DNA of 64,000 bases from contig NZ_AP021874.1 in the NCBI RefSeq assembly GCF_009688945.1, positions 1,240,001-1,304,000 of the forward strand, read 5' to 3'. A program made the translations under genes and the position numbers. Source of the stretch: Desulfosarcina alkanivorans (lineage in GTDB: Bacteria > Desulfobacterota > Desulfobacteria > Desulfobacterales > Desulfosarcinaceae). Shown here one piece after another: positions 8,730-16,727 of the stretch (position 1 is the stretch's first letter; every line of letters begins with the position of its first letter). The notes under the pieces are model-generated. The model had not been told where the DNA came from and did no database searches. It saw only the letters and a program-made list of their open reading frames with translations.

Positions 8730-9323
8730 TTAGTATCGGAACGCCCCTCCCCAATGCGCCCGTTTTTCCAATGGCTGAACCTTCGCGATCGACATGTGGT
8801 TGCAGGTTGGGTAGCTTTCCGCGATGAAGCTCGCGAGCCAGCCCCTGAAGTCCGAGATGTTGCCCTTGTAACAGCCGTAATTCGGATCGAAAAAGTAGGA
8901 GTGGCCGCTCAACCCGTGAAACAGCCCCGACGAGCGGCCCGACCGCCAGATTCCGAGGGAGTGGCCGCCGCCGTCACTGAAATAAATGCCCATGCTGTAT
9001 GCCCGGCGTTTTTCATCCAGATAATCCACGAGGGCGGCCGCATTGGGCCGCGACCGATAATTGCCCTTGAGCTTGAGTCCACGAACGGCAAAGGTCACGG
9101 CCTCGTCCTTACCGGTGTCGAATTCATTCCCCGCTTTTTCGTAAAACCGCTGAAGCTTTTGCGCCTCTTGCTTGCACATCGTCTCCAATGTCTTCGACGA
9201 CGCGTTCATCTCTGCCTTTTCATCGTGCATCATCGACAGCCAATAGGCGACCAGCGTCATGCAGACGCCCTGGTTGTCTGCAGGCAGATGGGAACTTTGA
9301 TCGAACGTCCATATCGTTTTCAT
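8730..9323 (-). CDS. YopT-like (C58/papain-fold) cysteine protease, candidate T6SS effector
   Basis: This 197-residue protein has an ordered Cys-His-Asp set: NQGVCMTLVAYWL (Cys21), GGGHSLGIW (His121) and YFFDPNYG (Asp146). The spacing and the FFDPN-type Asp motif resemble YopT/AvrPphB-class (C58) peptidases, which cleave host proteins such as prenylated Rho GTPases. There is no signal peptide or membrane segment, as expected for T6SS cargo. The start has a strong GAGGAGG five to six bases upstream. The next gene downstream, after 43 bases, is the TssB-TssC fusion. No small open frame that looks like an immunity gene accompanies it, which fits an anti-eukaryotic role but does not prove it. Alternatives are a papain-like amidase or a regulatory protease. 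Confidence 0.7.
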   Translation of the reverse strand: MKTIWTFDQSSHLPADNQGVCMTLVAYWLSMMHDEKAEMNASSKTLETMCKQEAQKLQRFYEKAGNEFDTGKDEAVTFAVRGLKLKGNYRSRPNAAALVDYLDEKRRAYSMGIYFSDGGGHSLGIWRSGRSSGLFHGLSGHSYFFDPNYGCYKGNISDFRGWLASFIAESYPTCNHMSIAKVQPLEKRAHWGGAFRY

Positions 9324-9434
9324 GTAATCCTCCTCTCAACTTACAGCGACGGTAAAAAACCCTTTCAAAGAGACAGCGCGAGACGATTGGCAACCACACC
9401 GCCTACGAGTCTGGCCGTTATTAAATCCAGTGCG

Positions 9435-10793
9435 CTATGGCCAGGCCTTCCGGTTTACCACTGTAACCAAATGCCCGGTTACCGGTTGCCCGCCTTCCTT
9501 ACGCAGAAACACCGAATCCATGGTCTGCAATGTTAACCCGGCGGCCGCCAGCGCCGACCGTACATACCGGTCGGTATGGGCGTATCGCCCGTTCGCGGTC
9601 AGCTGCCATTTTTCGGTTTTAGGTTCAGCACGTTCCAGTGTAAGTGCCAATATGCCGTCCGGTTTCAAGGCACCTGCGGCAGCTTTCATCACCGGTTCGA
9701 GATCACCGAAATAGCACAAGGTGTCCGCCGACACGATCAAGTCATACTCGTTTTTCATATTATCTAAAAATTCAGTCAACTCCGCCAGGGCAAGCTCACT
9801 ATACGAATTCCCTCCCTTTGCTCGTGCCAGCATGCCGGCGGACAGATCTACACCAACCAACTTGCGGGCGTAAGGTTTTAGCAACGGTCCGCACAGGCCG
9901 GTGCCGCAGCCAGCGTCGAGTATATCCAACGACGCATCCGGTACCGGAAGCACCGCGGAAAGGGCGTCGATCAGCAGTTGCGGTGCGCGGTAGTCAAGCT
10001 TTTCCAGCAAGTGCTCGTCAAAGCGGGTGGCCATTTCATCGAACGTCTTCCGGACAAAGGCATCGGGCGCTCGCCCGGGAGCATCCAGGCCCATACAGGC
10101 GGCCTGCTGGTAAAGCGCAATAGGATTCTGGGGGTCTTTTTCAAGCCACTCGTCGAAAACGCCGGCCGCCTCATCCGTGCGCCCGGCTTTTGTCAGCGTC
10201 CGGCTGAGCGCCTGCCAGGCGCCAACGTGTGCCTGATCCAGTTCAACTGCTTTGCGATAGGCCGCCAGCGCATCATCGACCTGCCCGCATTTTCGCAGGG
10301 CGTTGCCCAGGTTGTACCTGAAATTGGCAACATCCGGTGAGAGCTCGACGGCGCGATGGTAGGCATCCAATGCCTCAGCCATCGCTTTGCGGGCTGCCAG
10401 CACCACGCCCAGGTTGTTGAGGGCCGGGGCATGGTCGGGATTCAGGGCAACCGCGTTGCGATAGCAGGCCTCGGCATCGGGTAGCCGTCCCAGGCCATCC
10501 AACACATTGCCCAGGTTGTTGTGGGCATCGGCGTTGTCGGGATCGATTGCGAGGATGCGTTCGATCAACCCGGCGGCTTCCAGACTGCGCTGCTGATGAT
10601 GGCAGAGCAGCCCGTAAAAGTTCAGCGTGTTGAGGTGATCCGGGGCCACGTCAAGGATACGTCGGTAGAGCAACTCGGCCGTGTCCAGATTGCTGCTCTG
10701 GTGAAGTTTGAGGGCCACGTCGAAGGTCTCTTCAACGCTCAGGGCAATGCTGCCCGTCGATGATTCCGGATGGATTCGTTTTTCGGTGGTCAT
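9435..10793 (-). CDS. TPR protein with C-terminal class I SAM-dependent methyltransferase (copy 2)
   Basis: The 452-residue protein carries about seven tetratricopeptide repeats (residues about 25-235: DNADAHNNLGNVL, HAPALNNLGVVL, DVANFRYNLGNAL). A Rossmann methyltransferase follows, with motif I DAGCGTGLCG near residue 295 and an acidic strand-2 end (GVDLSAGM). It has the same length and layout as the gene just upstream and is clearly a tandem paralogue; DYRAPQLL versus GYQAPDRV and the shared SADTLCYFGDL segment show this. ATG at 10793 is chosen (AGGAAACAGGA upstream) over an in-frame start at 10919 that would overlap the neighbouring gene. The TPRs probably dock a protein partner; the substrate is unknown. 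Being inside the T6SS transcription unit, modification of a secretion component or effector is possible. Confidence 0.8.
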   Translation of the reverse strand: MTTEKRIHPESSTGSIALSVEETFDVALKLHQSSNLDTAELLYRRILDVAPDHLNTLNFYGLLCHHQQRSLEAAGLIERILAIDPDNADAHNNLGNVLDGLGRLPDAEACYRNAVALNPDHAPALNNLGVVLAARKAMAEALDAYHRAVELSPDVANFRYNLGNALRKCGQVDDALAAYRKAVELDQAHVGAWQALSRTLTKAGRTDEAAGVFDEWLEKDPQNPIALYQQAACMGLDAPGRAPDAFVRKTFDEMATRFDEHLLEKLDYRAPQLLIDALSAVLPVPDASLDILDAGCGTGLCGPLLKPYARKLVGVDLSAGMLARAKGGNSYSELALAELTEFLDNMKNEYDLIVSADTLCYFGDLEPVMKAAAGALKPDGILALTLERAEPKTEKWQLTANGRYAHTDRYVRSALAAAGLTLQTMDSVFLRKEGGQPVTGHLVTVVNRKAWP

Positions 10794-10825
10794 CGGGATC
10801 CTGTTTCCTGGGTCAGCACCCACCT

Positions 10826-12184
10826 TCAGGCTGGTGCAAGGGTCACGACCAATCCGTTTACCGGTCGCCCCATCTCCTGGCGCAGAACGGCGGGGGTAAT
10901 TGCCATGGGGGTCAAACATCCTTCCCGGGCGGCAAGCCGAAGGTAGCTCTCGCTGTGGACATAGCGCCCTTGGGGCAGCATGCGGTATTCGTCATTGCCT
11001 TCCGCCGGAGACAACGCGTCGCGTTCCACGGTGAAGATGAAGCGGCCATCTTTTTTCAGGACGCCGGCCGCGGCTTTGAACACCGCCTTGAGATCACCGA
11101 AATAACACAGGGTATCCGCAGAGACGACCACATCGTATTCCCTGTTGCAGCGATTGAGATATTCTGTCAGTTCGGCTTCTTCCAGGCGGTTGTAACTGCC
11201 CGTTTCGGCAGCCTGTTTGAGCATCCCGGCGGAAAGATCAATGCCGTCAAGCCGCCGGGCATAGGGTTTGATCAGGGGGCCGCACAACCCGGTGCCGCAG
11301 CCGGCATCCAGGATATCCAGGTCGCCGGCCGGCTGTATGTAGGCCTGGGACAATGCTTCGGCAACCCGGTCCGGCGCCTGGTAGCCAAGTATATTGAGGC
11401 TTTCCTCGAAACTGTCGGCAAACCGGTTGAACAGGCTTTTCACATAGTCGTCCGAAGCCCTCTCCGGGACGGCATCATCCGAACAGGCAGCCAGCAGGTG
11501 CAGGGCTTCGGGGTTTCCCGGATCTTCTTTCAGCCACTGGCGGTAATGTTTCACAGCCTCTTCTTTGCGCCCCAGGGTCATCAAGGCGATGCCCAGCATC
11601 ACTTTGGAGCCGGCCTGCTCAGGATCCAGCACCATTGCCTGAAACAGATGGTCCACCGCCTCGGAGACCCGGCCCTGCTGGTAAAGCAGATTGCCCATGT
11701 TGCAGTGCAAAGGGAAAAAATCCGAACTGACCGTCAACCCCTCCCGAAACACCGCTTCGGCTTCCTCAAAATTCCCCAGGGCACGCAGCACCGTCCCCAG
11801 ATTGTTGCAGGCGCCCAGATGGCCGGGGGCCAGTTCGATGGTCCGCCGGTAGCAGGCTTCGGCTTCAGTGAACCGCTCCTGCTCCTTGTAGATATTGCCC
11901 AGGTTGTTGTGGGCGTCCACATAATCCGGTGAAATCCCGAGGGCACAGGTAATCGATTGAATGGCCTCATCGGCCCGGCCGCGCTGGTAGTGCAGCACAC
12001 CTAAAAAATGCAGGGCATCCGGATGGTTGGGAGCCACAGCCAGGACGTCTCGGTAGATGCCTTCCGCCTGATCGAGCTTGGATTGTTTCTGCAGGTCCAT
12101 GGCCAGCCTTATGGCCTGGTCGATGGACAGGCGTCGATCAGCTGTTCCATCGCTTTGGTTCCTTTTGTTTCCGGCAGGGTCCAT
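10826..12184 (-). CDS. TPR protein with C-terminal class I SAM-dependent methyltransferase (copy 1)
   Basis: A 452-residue protein with TPR units across about residues 20-225 (DYVDAHNNLGNIYK, HLGACNNLGTVLR, LHCNMGNLLYQQG) and a class I methyltransferase from about 245. Motif I is DAGCGTG at 293-299, followed by GIDLSAGM and the SADTLCYFGDL segment. It ends with a PVNGLVVTL strand, matching PVTGHLVTVV in the downstream paralogue. The start ATG has GAGG about seven bases upstream and follows the YkgJ-like gene by 13 bases, so it belongs to the clpV-distal transcript. The residues for SAM binding are present. The methyl acceptor cannot be read from sequence. TPR-methyltransferases of this layout are widespread, so a role specific to T6SS is an inference from position. 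Confidence 0.8.
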   Translation of the reverse strand: MDPAGNKRNQSDGTADRRLSIDQAIRLAMDLQKQSKLDQAEGIYRDVLAVAPNHPDALHFLGVLHYQRGRADEAIQSITCALGISPDYVDAHNNLGNIYKEQERFTEAEACYRRTIELAPGHLGACNNLGTVLRALGNFEEAEAVFREGLTVSSDFFPLHCNMGNLLYQQGRVSEAVDHLFQAMVLDPEQAGSKVMLGIALMTLGRKEEAVKHYRQWLKEDPGNPEALHLLAACSDDAVPERASDDYVKSLFNRFADSFEESLNILGYQAPDRVAEALSQAYIQPAGDLDILDAGCGTGLCGPLIKPYARRLDGIDLSAGMLKQAAETGSYNRLEEAELTEYLNRCNREYDVVVSADTLCYFGDLKAVFKAAAGVLKKDGRFIFTVERDALSPAEGNDEYRMLPQGRYVHSESYLRLAAREGCLTPMAITPAVLRQEMGRPVNGLVVTLAPA

Positions 12185-12197
12185 GGCAGCCTCAGCG

Positions 12198-13037
12198 TTA
12201 CAACTTTGAAATGGTCAGCGCCGCCGGATCCGCACGAACGGGATCCTGAAGCGGATAATGACGAATCGTATGCCGCCGGACAAAAGCGGAACGGCTTATG
12301 CGGTTGTCCCTGCGAACCGCAACGAAAAGGCGCTCGATGTCATTTTCACGGATCATCCGCTCGGCCTGTTCCAGCCCCTTGCAGCGATAACCGTTGCAAA
12401 TGGCGGCCCGCATCCATCGCGGCAGGGCACATCCCCGGTCGGTCTGATACACGCAGGCGCCGACGGCGGATCGGGTCGGGAGATGCACCGCATAGGCATA
12501 GACGATTTCAAGCGGGTCGGTGATGCGGCTGAGCGCAATGAAACGGCCTATGGCCGCCTCATCAAGGAATGCATGCTCATTGCCCTGGTGGCAGCAGGTC
12601 CCCCGACAGACGCCACACACATTCGCAGCCAGTACCGCCGGCGGCTGCAGATCGCTGGATTCCGTTTCTTGAGCACCCGTGACGGCGACGTTGCCGGCGT
12701 CGACAACTTTCAGGCTCAGATCGTAAAGAAAATTGATGTACGCCTGTTTGCGCGGCTGGGGCAGTCGGTCGATATCGACCGGATCGTCGGGGACCACGAC
12801 CACGGGATAGGATTCGGGTGAACACTCCCCGACTGCCCCTGCCGCCACGCCTCGATGGGCGACCAGCGCCTTCTCGAGCAGCGCCTTCTTGCACTGCCAC
12901 TGGTCACAGATCTGCCATGAGACCTGCTGGTGAAAGGTAAGCGGCTTGCCGCAGATCCGGCAACCGGCCGGCCTTCCCATGGGACCGAAGCGTATGGTGA
13001 CATCATCAAGAGATGTCGTAAACAAACCCGTCTCCAT
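12198..13037 (-). CDS. YkgJ-like Cys-rich (zinc/iron-chelating domain) protein in the T6SS operon
   Basis: This 279-residue protein has two cysteine clusters. Cys26-x2-Cys29 with Cys44-x4-Cys49 looks like an N-terminal zinc ribbon. Cys141-x2-Cys144-x3-CysCys (148-149), plus later cysteines at about 195, 203, 214 and 219 (CVYQTDRGC, ICNGYRC), form the pattern of the YkgJ family, a proposed zinc- or iron-binding domain. The ATG at 13037 lies inside the 3' end of clpV, a 32-base overlap, so translation is probably coupled. A shorter start at Met20 (12980) is possible but would still keep both cysteine clusters. The biochemical role is unknown. Co-transcription with clpV and two methyltransferases suggests a T6SS-linked accessory function. 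Confidence 0.7.
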   Translation of the reverse strand: METGLFTTSLDDVTIRFGPMGRPAGCRICGKPLTFHQQVSWQICDQWQCKKALLEKALVAHRGVAAGAVGECSPESYPVVVVPDDPVDIDRLPQPRKQAYINFLYDLSLKVVDAGNVAVTGAQETESSDLQPPAVLAANVCGVCRGTCCHQGNEHAFLDEAAIGRFIALSRITDPLEIVYAYAVHLPTRSAVGACVYQTDRGCALPRWMRAAICNGYRCKGLEQAERMIRENDIERLFVAVRRDNRISRSAFVRRHTIRHYPLQDPVRADPAALTISKL

Positions 13038-15651
13038 CCATGGTGACCTCGACCTGTGAGATCTGTTCTCCCCGGGCCTGGCGGCTGAGCAGTTCGCGCG
13101 ACATCTCCGGCAGCAGGGTGTTGGTCATGATATTGTCCGCATTGCGCGCCCCGGAGTCCACATCGGTGCACCGGCCCGCAATGGTGTCCACGACGGCGTC
13201 TTCGTATATGAATGCCACGTTGCGGTTTTCCTGCATGCGTTTGACGATGCGGTCGAGTTTGAGCCGAACGATCAGTTTCATGTTGTCGTCGGTGATCGGA
13301 TAGTAGGGAACGATTTTCATGCGCCCCAGAAATGCCGGTTTGAAATGCTTGAGCAGTTCCGGTTTGACCATCTCTCCCATTCCGGCCGGATCAGGCATGG
13401 TTTCTTCGTCGGCGCACAGGTTCATGATCAGGTCGGTTCCCAGGTTGGAGGTCAGGATGATCAGGCAGTTCTTGAAGTCGATTCGCCGCCCCTCCCCGTC
13501 TTCCATGATGCCCTTGTCGAAAACCTGGAAGAACAGTTCCATGACGTCGGGGTGGGCCTTCTCGACCTCATCCAGCAAAACCACGCTGTAGGGTTTGCGG
13601 CGCACCGCCTCGGTGAGCACGCCCCCTTCGCCGTAGCCCACGTAGCCGGGGGGAGAGCCTTTGAGGCTGGAGACCGTGTGGGCCTCCTGGTATTCGCTCA
13701 TGTTGATGCTGATCATGTTCTGTTCTCCGCCGTAAAGCAGTTCGGACAGGGCCAGGGCCGTCTCGGTCTTGCCCACGCCGCTGGGCCCCACGAGCATGAA
13801 CACGCCCGTGGGCTTGGAGGGATCCTCGATGCCGGCATGGGCGGTCTGGATCACCTGCTCGATGGCGTCCAGTCCGTGATCCTGGCCGATGATGCGCGCT
13901 TTGAGGCGCTCGGAAAGGTTGAGCACCGTCTTGATCTCGTCGGTGAGCATGCGTCCGGTGGGGATGCCGGTCCAGCCGGAAACCACGGCGGACACGGTTT
14001 CCGAATCCACGGCGATCTGCACCAGCGGTTCCTCTGCCTGGCGTTTTTCCAGTTCGGCCTCCAGTTCCTTGAGCTGCTCCTGTCTGGCGGCGATTTCTTC
14101 TTTGGCCTCGTCACCTTTTTCCAGAAGGGCGTGGATCTCCTGATACAGGTCGCGAACCTGACCGGCCACCTCCATTTCGTTTCGCCACTTTTCCGTCAGT
14201 CTGTCCATTTCGGCCTGGGTGGCCTCCCGTTGTGCGGCCAGTTCGCCCAGACGATCTTCGTGGTCCCTGCCGATTGCCGTCTCACGGTTGAGGATCTTGA
14301 TTTCCCGATCGATGTCGCCGATCTGCCGCTGGGCCTGTTCAACGGCCGGCGGGCTGGTGGTCAGCCCGATGGCCACACGTGCGCAGGCCGTGTCCAGCAC
14401 GCTGACGGCCTTGTCCGGCAGCTGCCGCCCGGAAATATAGCGGCTGGAAAGGTGCACCGTGTCCGCCAGGGCGTCGTCGGTGATCATCACGTTGTGATGC
14501 TTTTCCAGAAAGGGACCGATGGCCCGCATCATCACCATGGCTTTCTCCTCATCGGGCTCCTCCACCTTGACCACCTGAAAGCGCCGGGCCATGGCCGCAT
14601 CCTTTTCGAAATACTTTTTGTACTCGGCCCAGGTGGTGGCCGCGACGGTGCGCAGCTCGCCACGCGCCAGGGCCGGCTTGAGCAGGTTGGCCGCGTCGCC
14701 GGCCCCGGCCTGGCCACCGGCGCCGATGAGGGTGTGGGCCTCGTCGATGAACAGAATGATGGGAATCGGCGACGCCTTGACCTCGTTGATCACCCCTTTC
14801 AGCCGGTTTTCGAATTCCCCTTTTACGCCGGCCCCGGCCTGCAAAAGGCCAAGATCCAGGGTATGCAGGGCCACGTTCTGCAAAATGGGCGGCACGTCTC
14901 CCTCGGCAATACGCAGGGCAAAGCCCTCCACCACGGCGGTTTTTCCGACGCCGGCCTCGCCGGTAAGGATCGGGTTGTTCTGGCGCCGGCGGATCAGGAT
15001 GTCCACCATCTGACGGATTTCGAAGTCGCGGCCCAGCACCGGGTCGATTTCTCCCTTTTTGGCCCGCTCGGTGAGGTTGACGGTATACTGGTCAAGGGCC
15101 TTGGTGCCGGCCGGGCCGCCCGGTTTTCCCCCTGCTGCGGGTGCAGACCCGGCGTCGGCGGCCGTGCCCACGTCCTCGCCGGACCCTTCCGTGAGATCAA
15201 CGTAGCTGTCTTTGAGGGTTTCGACGGAAATCTTCTTTAGCGTGTCGGAGCTGGCGATCAGCATGCGGGAAAATTCATCGCTGTCCAGCAGGGCGAGCAG
15301 CACGTGACCGGAGCGCACCTGGGGCATCTGATACTCCACCGAGGCAAGCAGCCAGGCTTCTTTTATCATGCGCGGAATGCGCGGCGACAAGGCCGGGGTA
15401 CGGGCGTTGCCCGTCTTGAAATTCTCGATGGCGCGGGTCAGGTCGGCCACCAGGTGGGCCTCGTTGATTTCGAAATGTTTGAGGATTTTCAGAAGGTCCG
15501 TGTCCGACATTTCCAGCAGTTTGATCAGGAAATGCTCAATGTCCACCTCGTAGTGAGTCTGGGAGAGGCAGAGGCCGGCGGCGGATTCCAGGGAACTGCG
15601 GCAGGTTTCGTTGAGTTTACCGATCAGGGACTTGAGATTGGATACGGCCAT
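13006..15651 (-). CDS. clpV: T6SS sheath-recycling AAA+ ATPase ClpV
   Basis: The 881-residue protein is a ClpB-like double AAA+ ATPase of the ClpV/TssH class. A Clp N domain is at about 1-160, where ClpV binds a TssC N-terminal helix. The first nucleotide-binding domain has Walker A GEAGVGKTA and Walker B ILFIDEAH. A long charged coiled-coil middle domain lies at about 410-540. The second domain has Walker A VGPSGVGKTE and Walker B VVLLDEVEKAH. It disassembles the contracted TssB/TssC sheath so subunits can be reused. It follows tssG by 35 bases and has AAAGGAG before the start. Length and domain order are typical. The C-terminal codons overlap the next gene. Confidence 0.97.
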   Translation of the reverse strand: MAVSNLKSLIGKLNETCRSSLESAAGLCLSQTHYEVDIEHFLIKLLEMSDTDLLKILKHFEINEAHLVADLTRAIENFKTGNARTPALSPRIPRMIKEAWLLASVEYQMPQVRSGHVLLALLDSDEFSRMLIASSDTLKKISVETLKDSYVDLTEGSGEDVGTAADAGSAPAAGGKPGGPAGTKALDQYTVNLTERAKKGEIDPVLGRDFEIRQMVDILIRRRQNNPILTGEAGVGKTAVVEGFALRIAEGDVPPILQNVALHTLDLGLLQAGAGVKGEFENRLKGVINEVKASPIPIILFIDEAHTLIGAGGQAGAGDAANLLKPALARGELRTVAATTWAEYKKYFEKDAAMARRFQVVKVEEPDEEKAMVMMRAIGPFLEKHHNVMITDDALADTVHLSSRYISGRQLPDKAVSVLDTACARVAIGLTTSPPAVEQAQRQIGDIDREIKILNRETAIGRDHEDRLGELAAQREATQAEMDRLTEKWRNEMEVAGQVRDLYQEIHALLEKGDEAKEEIAARQEQLKELEAELEKRQAEEPLVQIAVDSETVSAVVSGWTGIPTGRMLTDEIKTVLNLSERLKARIIGQDHGLDAIEQVIQTAHAGIEDPSKPTGVFMLVGPSGVGKTETALALSELLYGGEQNMISINMSEYQEAHTVSSLKGSPPGYVGYGEGGVLTEAVRRKPYSVVLLDEVEKAHPDVMELFFQVFDKGIMEDGEGRRIDFKNCLIILTSNLGTDLIMNLCADEETMPDPAGMGEMVKPELLKHFKPAFLGRMKIVPYYPITDDNMKLIVRLKLDRIVKRMQENRNVAFIYEDAVVDTIAGRCTDVDSGARNADNIMTNTLLPEMSRELLSRQARGEQISQVEVTMDGDGFVYDIS

Positions 15652-15686
15652 GGTTTTCTCCTTTAGTAGCTGGTGAACTGGTGAGC

Positions 15687-16727
15687 TTAGAACTTGACCA
15701 GTTTCAAATCATACTCCTGAAATGTAAAAAAGATGTCTTTTTCATAGGCATAACCCGGTGAGGAAACCCAGGTGGTCCAGCCGAGCATGGGGGCATCCGC
15801 CCCGGTGCTGCCCAACTGGCAAAGGGGCACGTCTTCTTTGCGCAGATAAATGCGGATTTCGAACTCGTATTCGATGCCCACCATATATCTGACCAGGGAA
15901 AAGATGGGGACCAGCAAATCCCCGATGGGCATCATGCGGGTAAATTTCTCTTTACCGACCGGACCGAGGTGGATCCGGAATTTGGTCTGGCTTTCCCAGA
16001 CCTGGCTCCCGCAGATGGCATCGTCGCCCAGGGTGGCATTCGCTGCACCCAACTGCGTCTGGTCGGAAGGCTCGAGATCCACGATTCGTTCGATAAACTG
16101 CTCCACCCGCACCGGGGCGTCGGCGAAATAAGCCACGGCGGACTCGATGGCCACTGCCGAGGCAATTGGCCGGGAAAGCAACCCGCTGTAAAACGTCAGC
16201 GCCTCTTCCGGCAGGCCAATCATCTCCGTCAGCCCCGGCGTGCCCAGACCGGACAGGCTCAGCAGGTATCGTGAAAGCCGGTCCCGGGCACCCAGCTGGT
16301 AATTCTCCGGGAACCGGTGTTTTTTCCAGGCCAGGTAAAACAGGGTGATCAGACGGTGATGGAACAAATCCAGGAAATCGGCCAGGGTGTGGTCCTTCTC
16401 CCGATCACGGGCCAGAATCAACTGGGTGTACCATTGAGGCAGCACCCCGGATGGTCCGGTCAGTCCCAGAAAGGCCACCTCCATCGCCGGTGGCTCATCC
16501 GTCCCGCCATACCTTAAGTCGGAAATATCGCTGGGAGGAAACGAGAACCCCTTTTTGGCGCTGAATCGAACCGGTTCCTCGGAGGGCACCAACGCCACCC
16601 CCAGTTGCTTTCTGTTTTCGGAAAAGCGTTCCAGCAGGTAGACGGCCCGGTAAAAGGAGAACTCGTAAAACCGTTCAGAAAGCTGTTGGCTTAAATCAGG
16701 ATCTGGTTTCCGCTTCGTGGCGGCCAT
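15687..16727 (-). CDS. tssG: T6SS baseplate subunit TssG
   Basis: A 346-residue TssG/VasB/ImpH-family protein. Typical features are the N-terminal FYEFSFYRAVYLLER motif, the VRFSAKKGFSFPPSDI block, VAFLGLTGPSGVLPQWYT and a C-terminal GIEYEFEIRIYLRKEDV segment. In the wedge of the T6SS baseplate TssG pairs with two TssF copies and TssE. The gene starts 37 bases inside the end of tssF, with AGGAGG about 12 bases before the ATG, so the two are coupled as expected for partners with fixed stoichiometry. Length is normal for the family. Confidence 0.95.
   Translation of the reverse strand: MAATKRKPDPDLSQQLSERFYEFSFYRAVYLLERFSENRKQLGVALVPSEEPVRFSAKKGFSFPPSDISDLRYGGTDEPPAMEVAFLGLTGPSGVLPQWYTQLILARDREKDHTLADFLDLFHHRLITLFYLAWKKHRFPENYQLGARDRLSRYLLSLSGLGTPGLTEMIGLPEEALTFYSGLLSRPIASAVAIESAVAYFADAPVRVEQFIERIVDLEPSDQTQLGAANATLGDDAICGSQVWESQTKFRIHLGPVGKEKFTRMMPIGDLLVPIFSLVRYMVGIEYEFEIRIYLRKEDVPLCQLGSTGADAPMLGWTTWVSSPGYAYEKDIFFTFQEYDLKLVKF

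Noticed and set aside
10794..10919. Longer N-terminus for the second TPR-methyltransferase.
   Set aside because: It would overlap the upstream methyltransferase gene. ATG 10793 has a ribosome site and fits the paralogue length of 452 residues exactly.
13345..15240. Plus-strand open frame of about 630 codons.
   Set aside because: It is the antisense of clpV in GC-rich codons; the clpV reading carries all AAA+ motifs.
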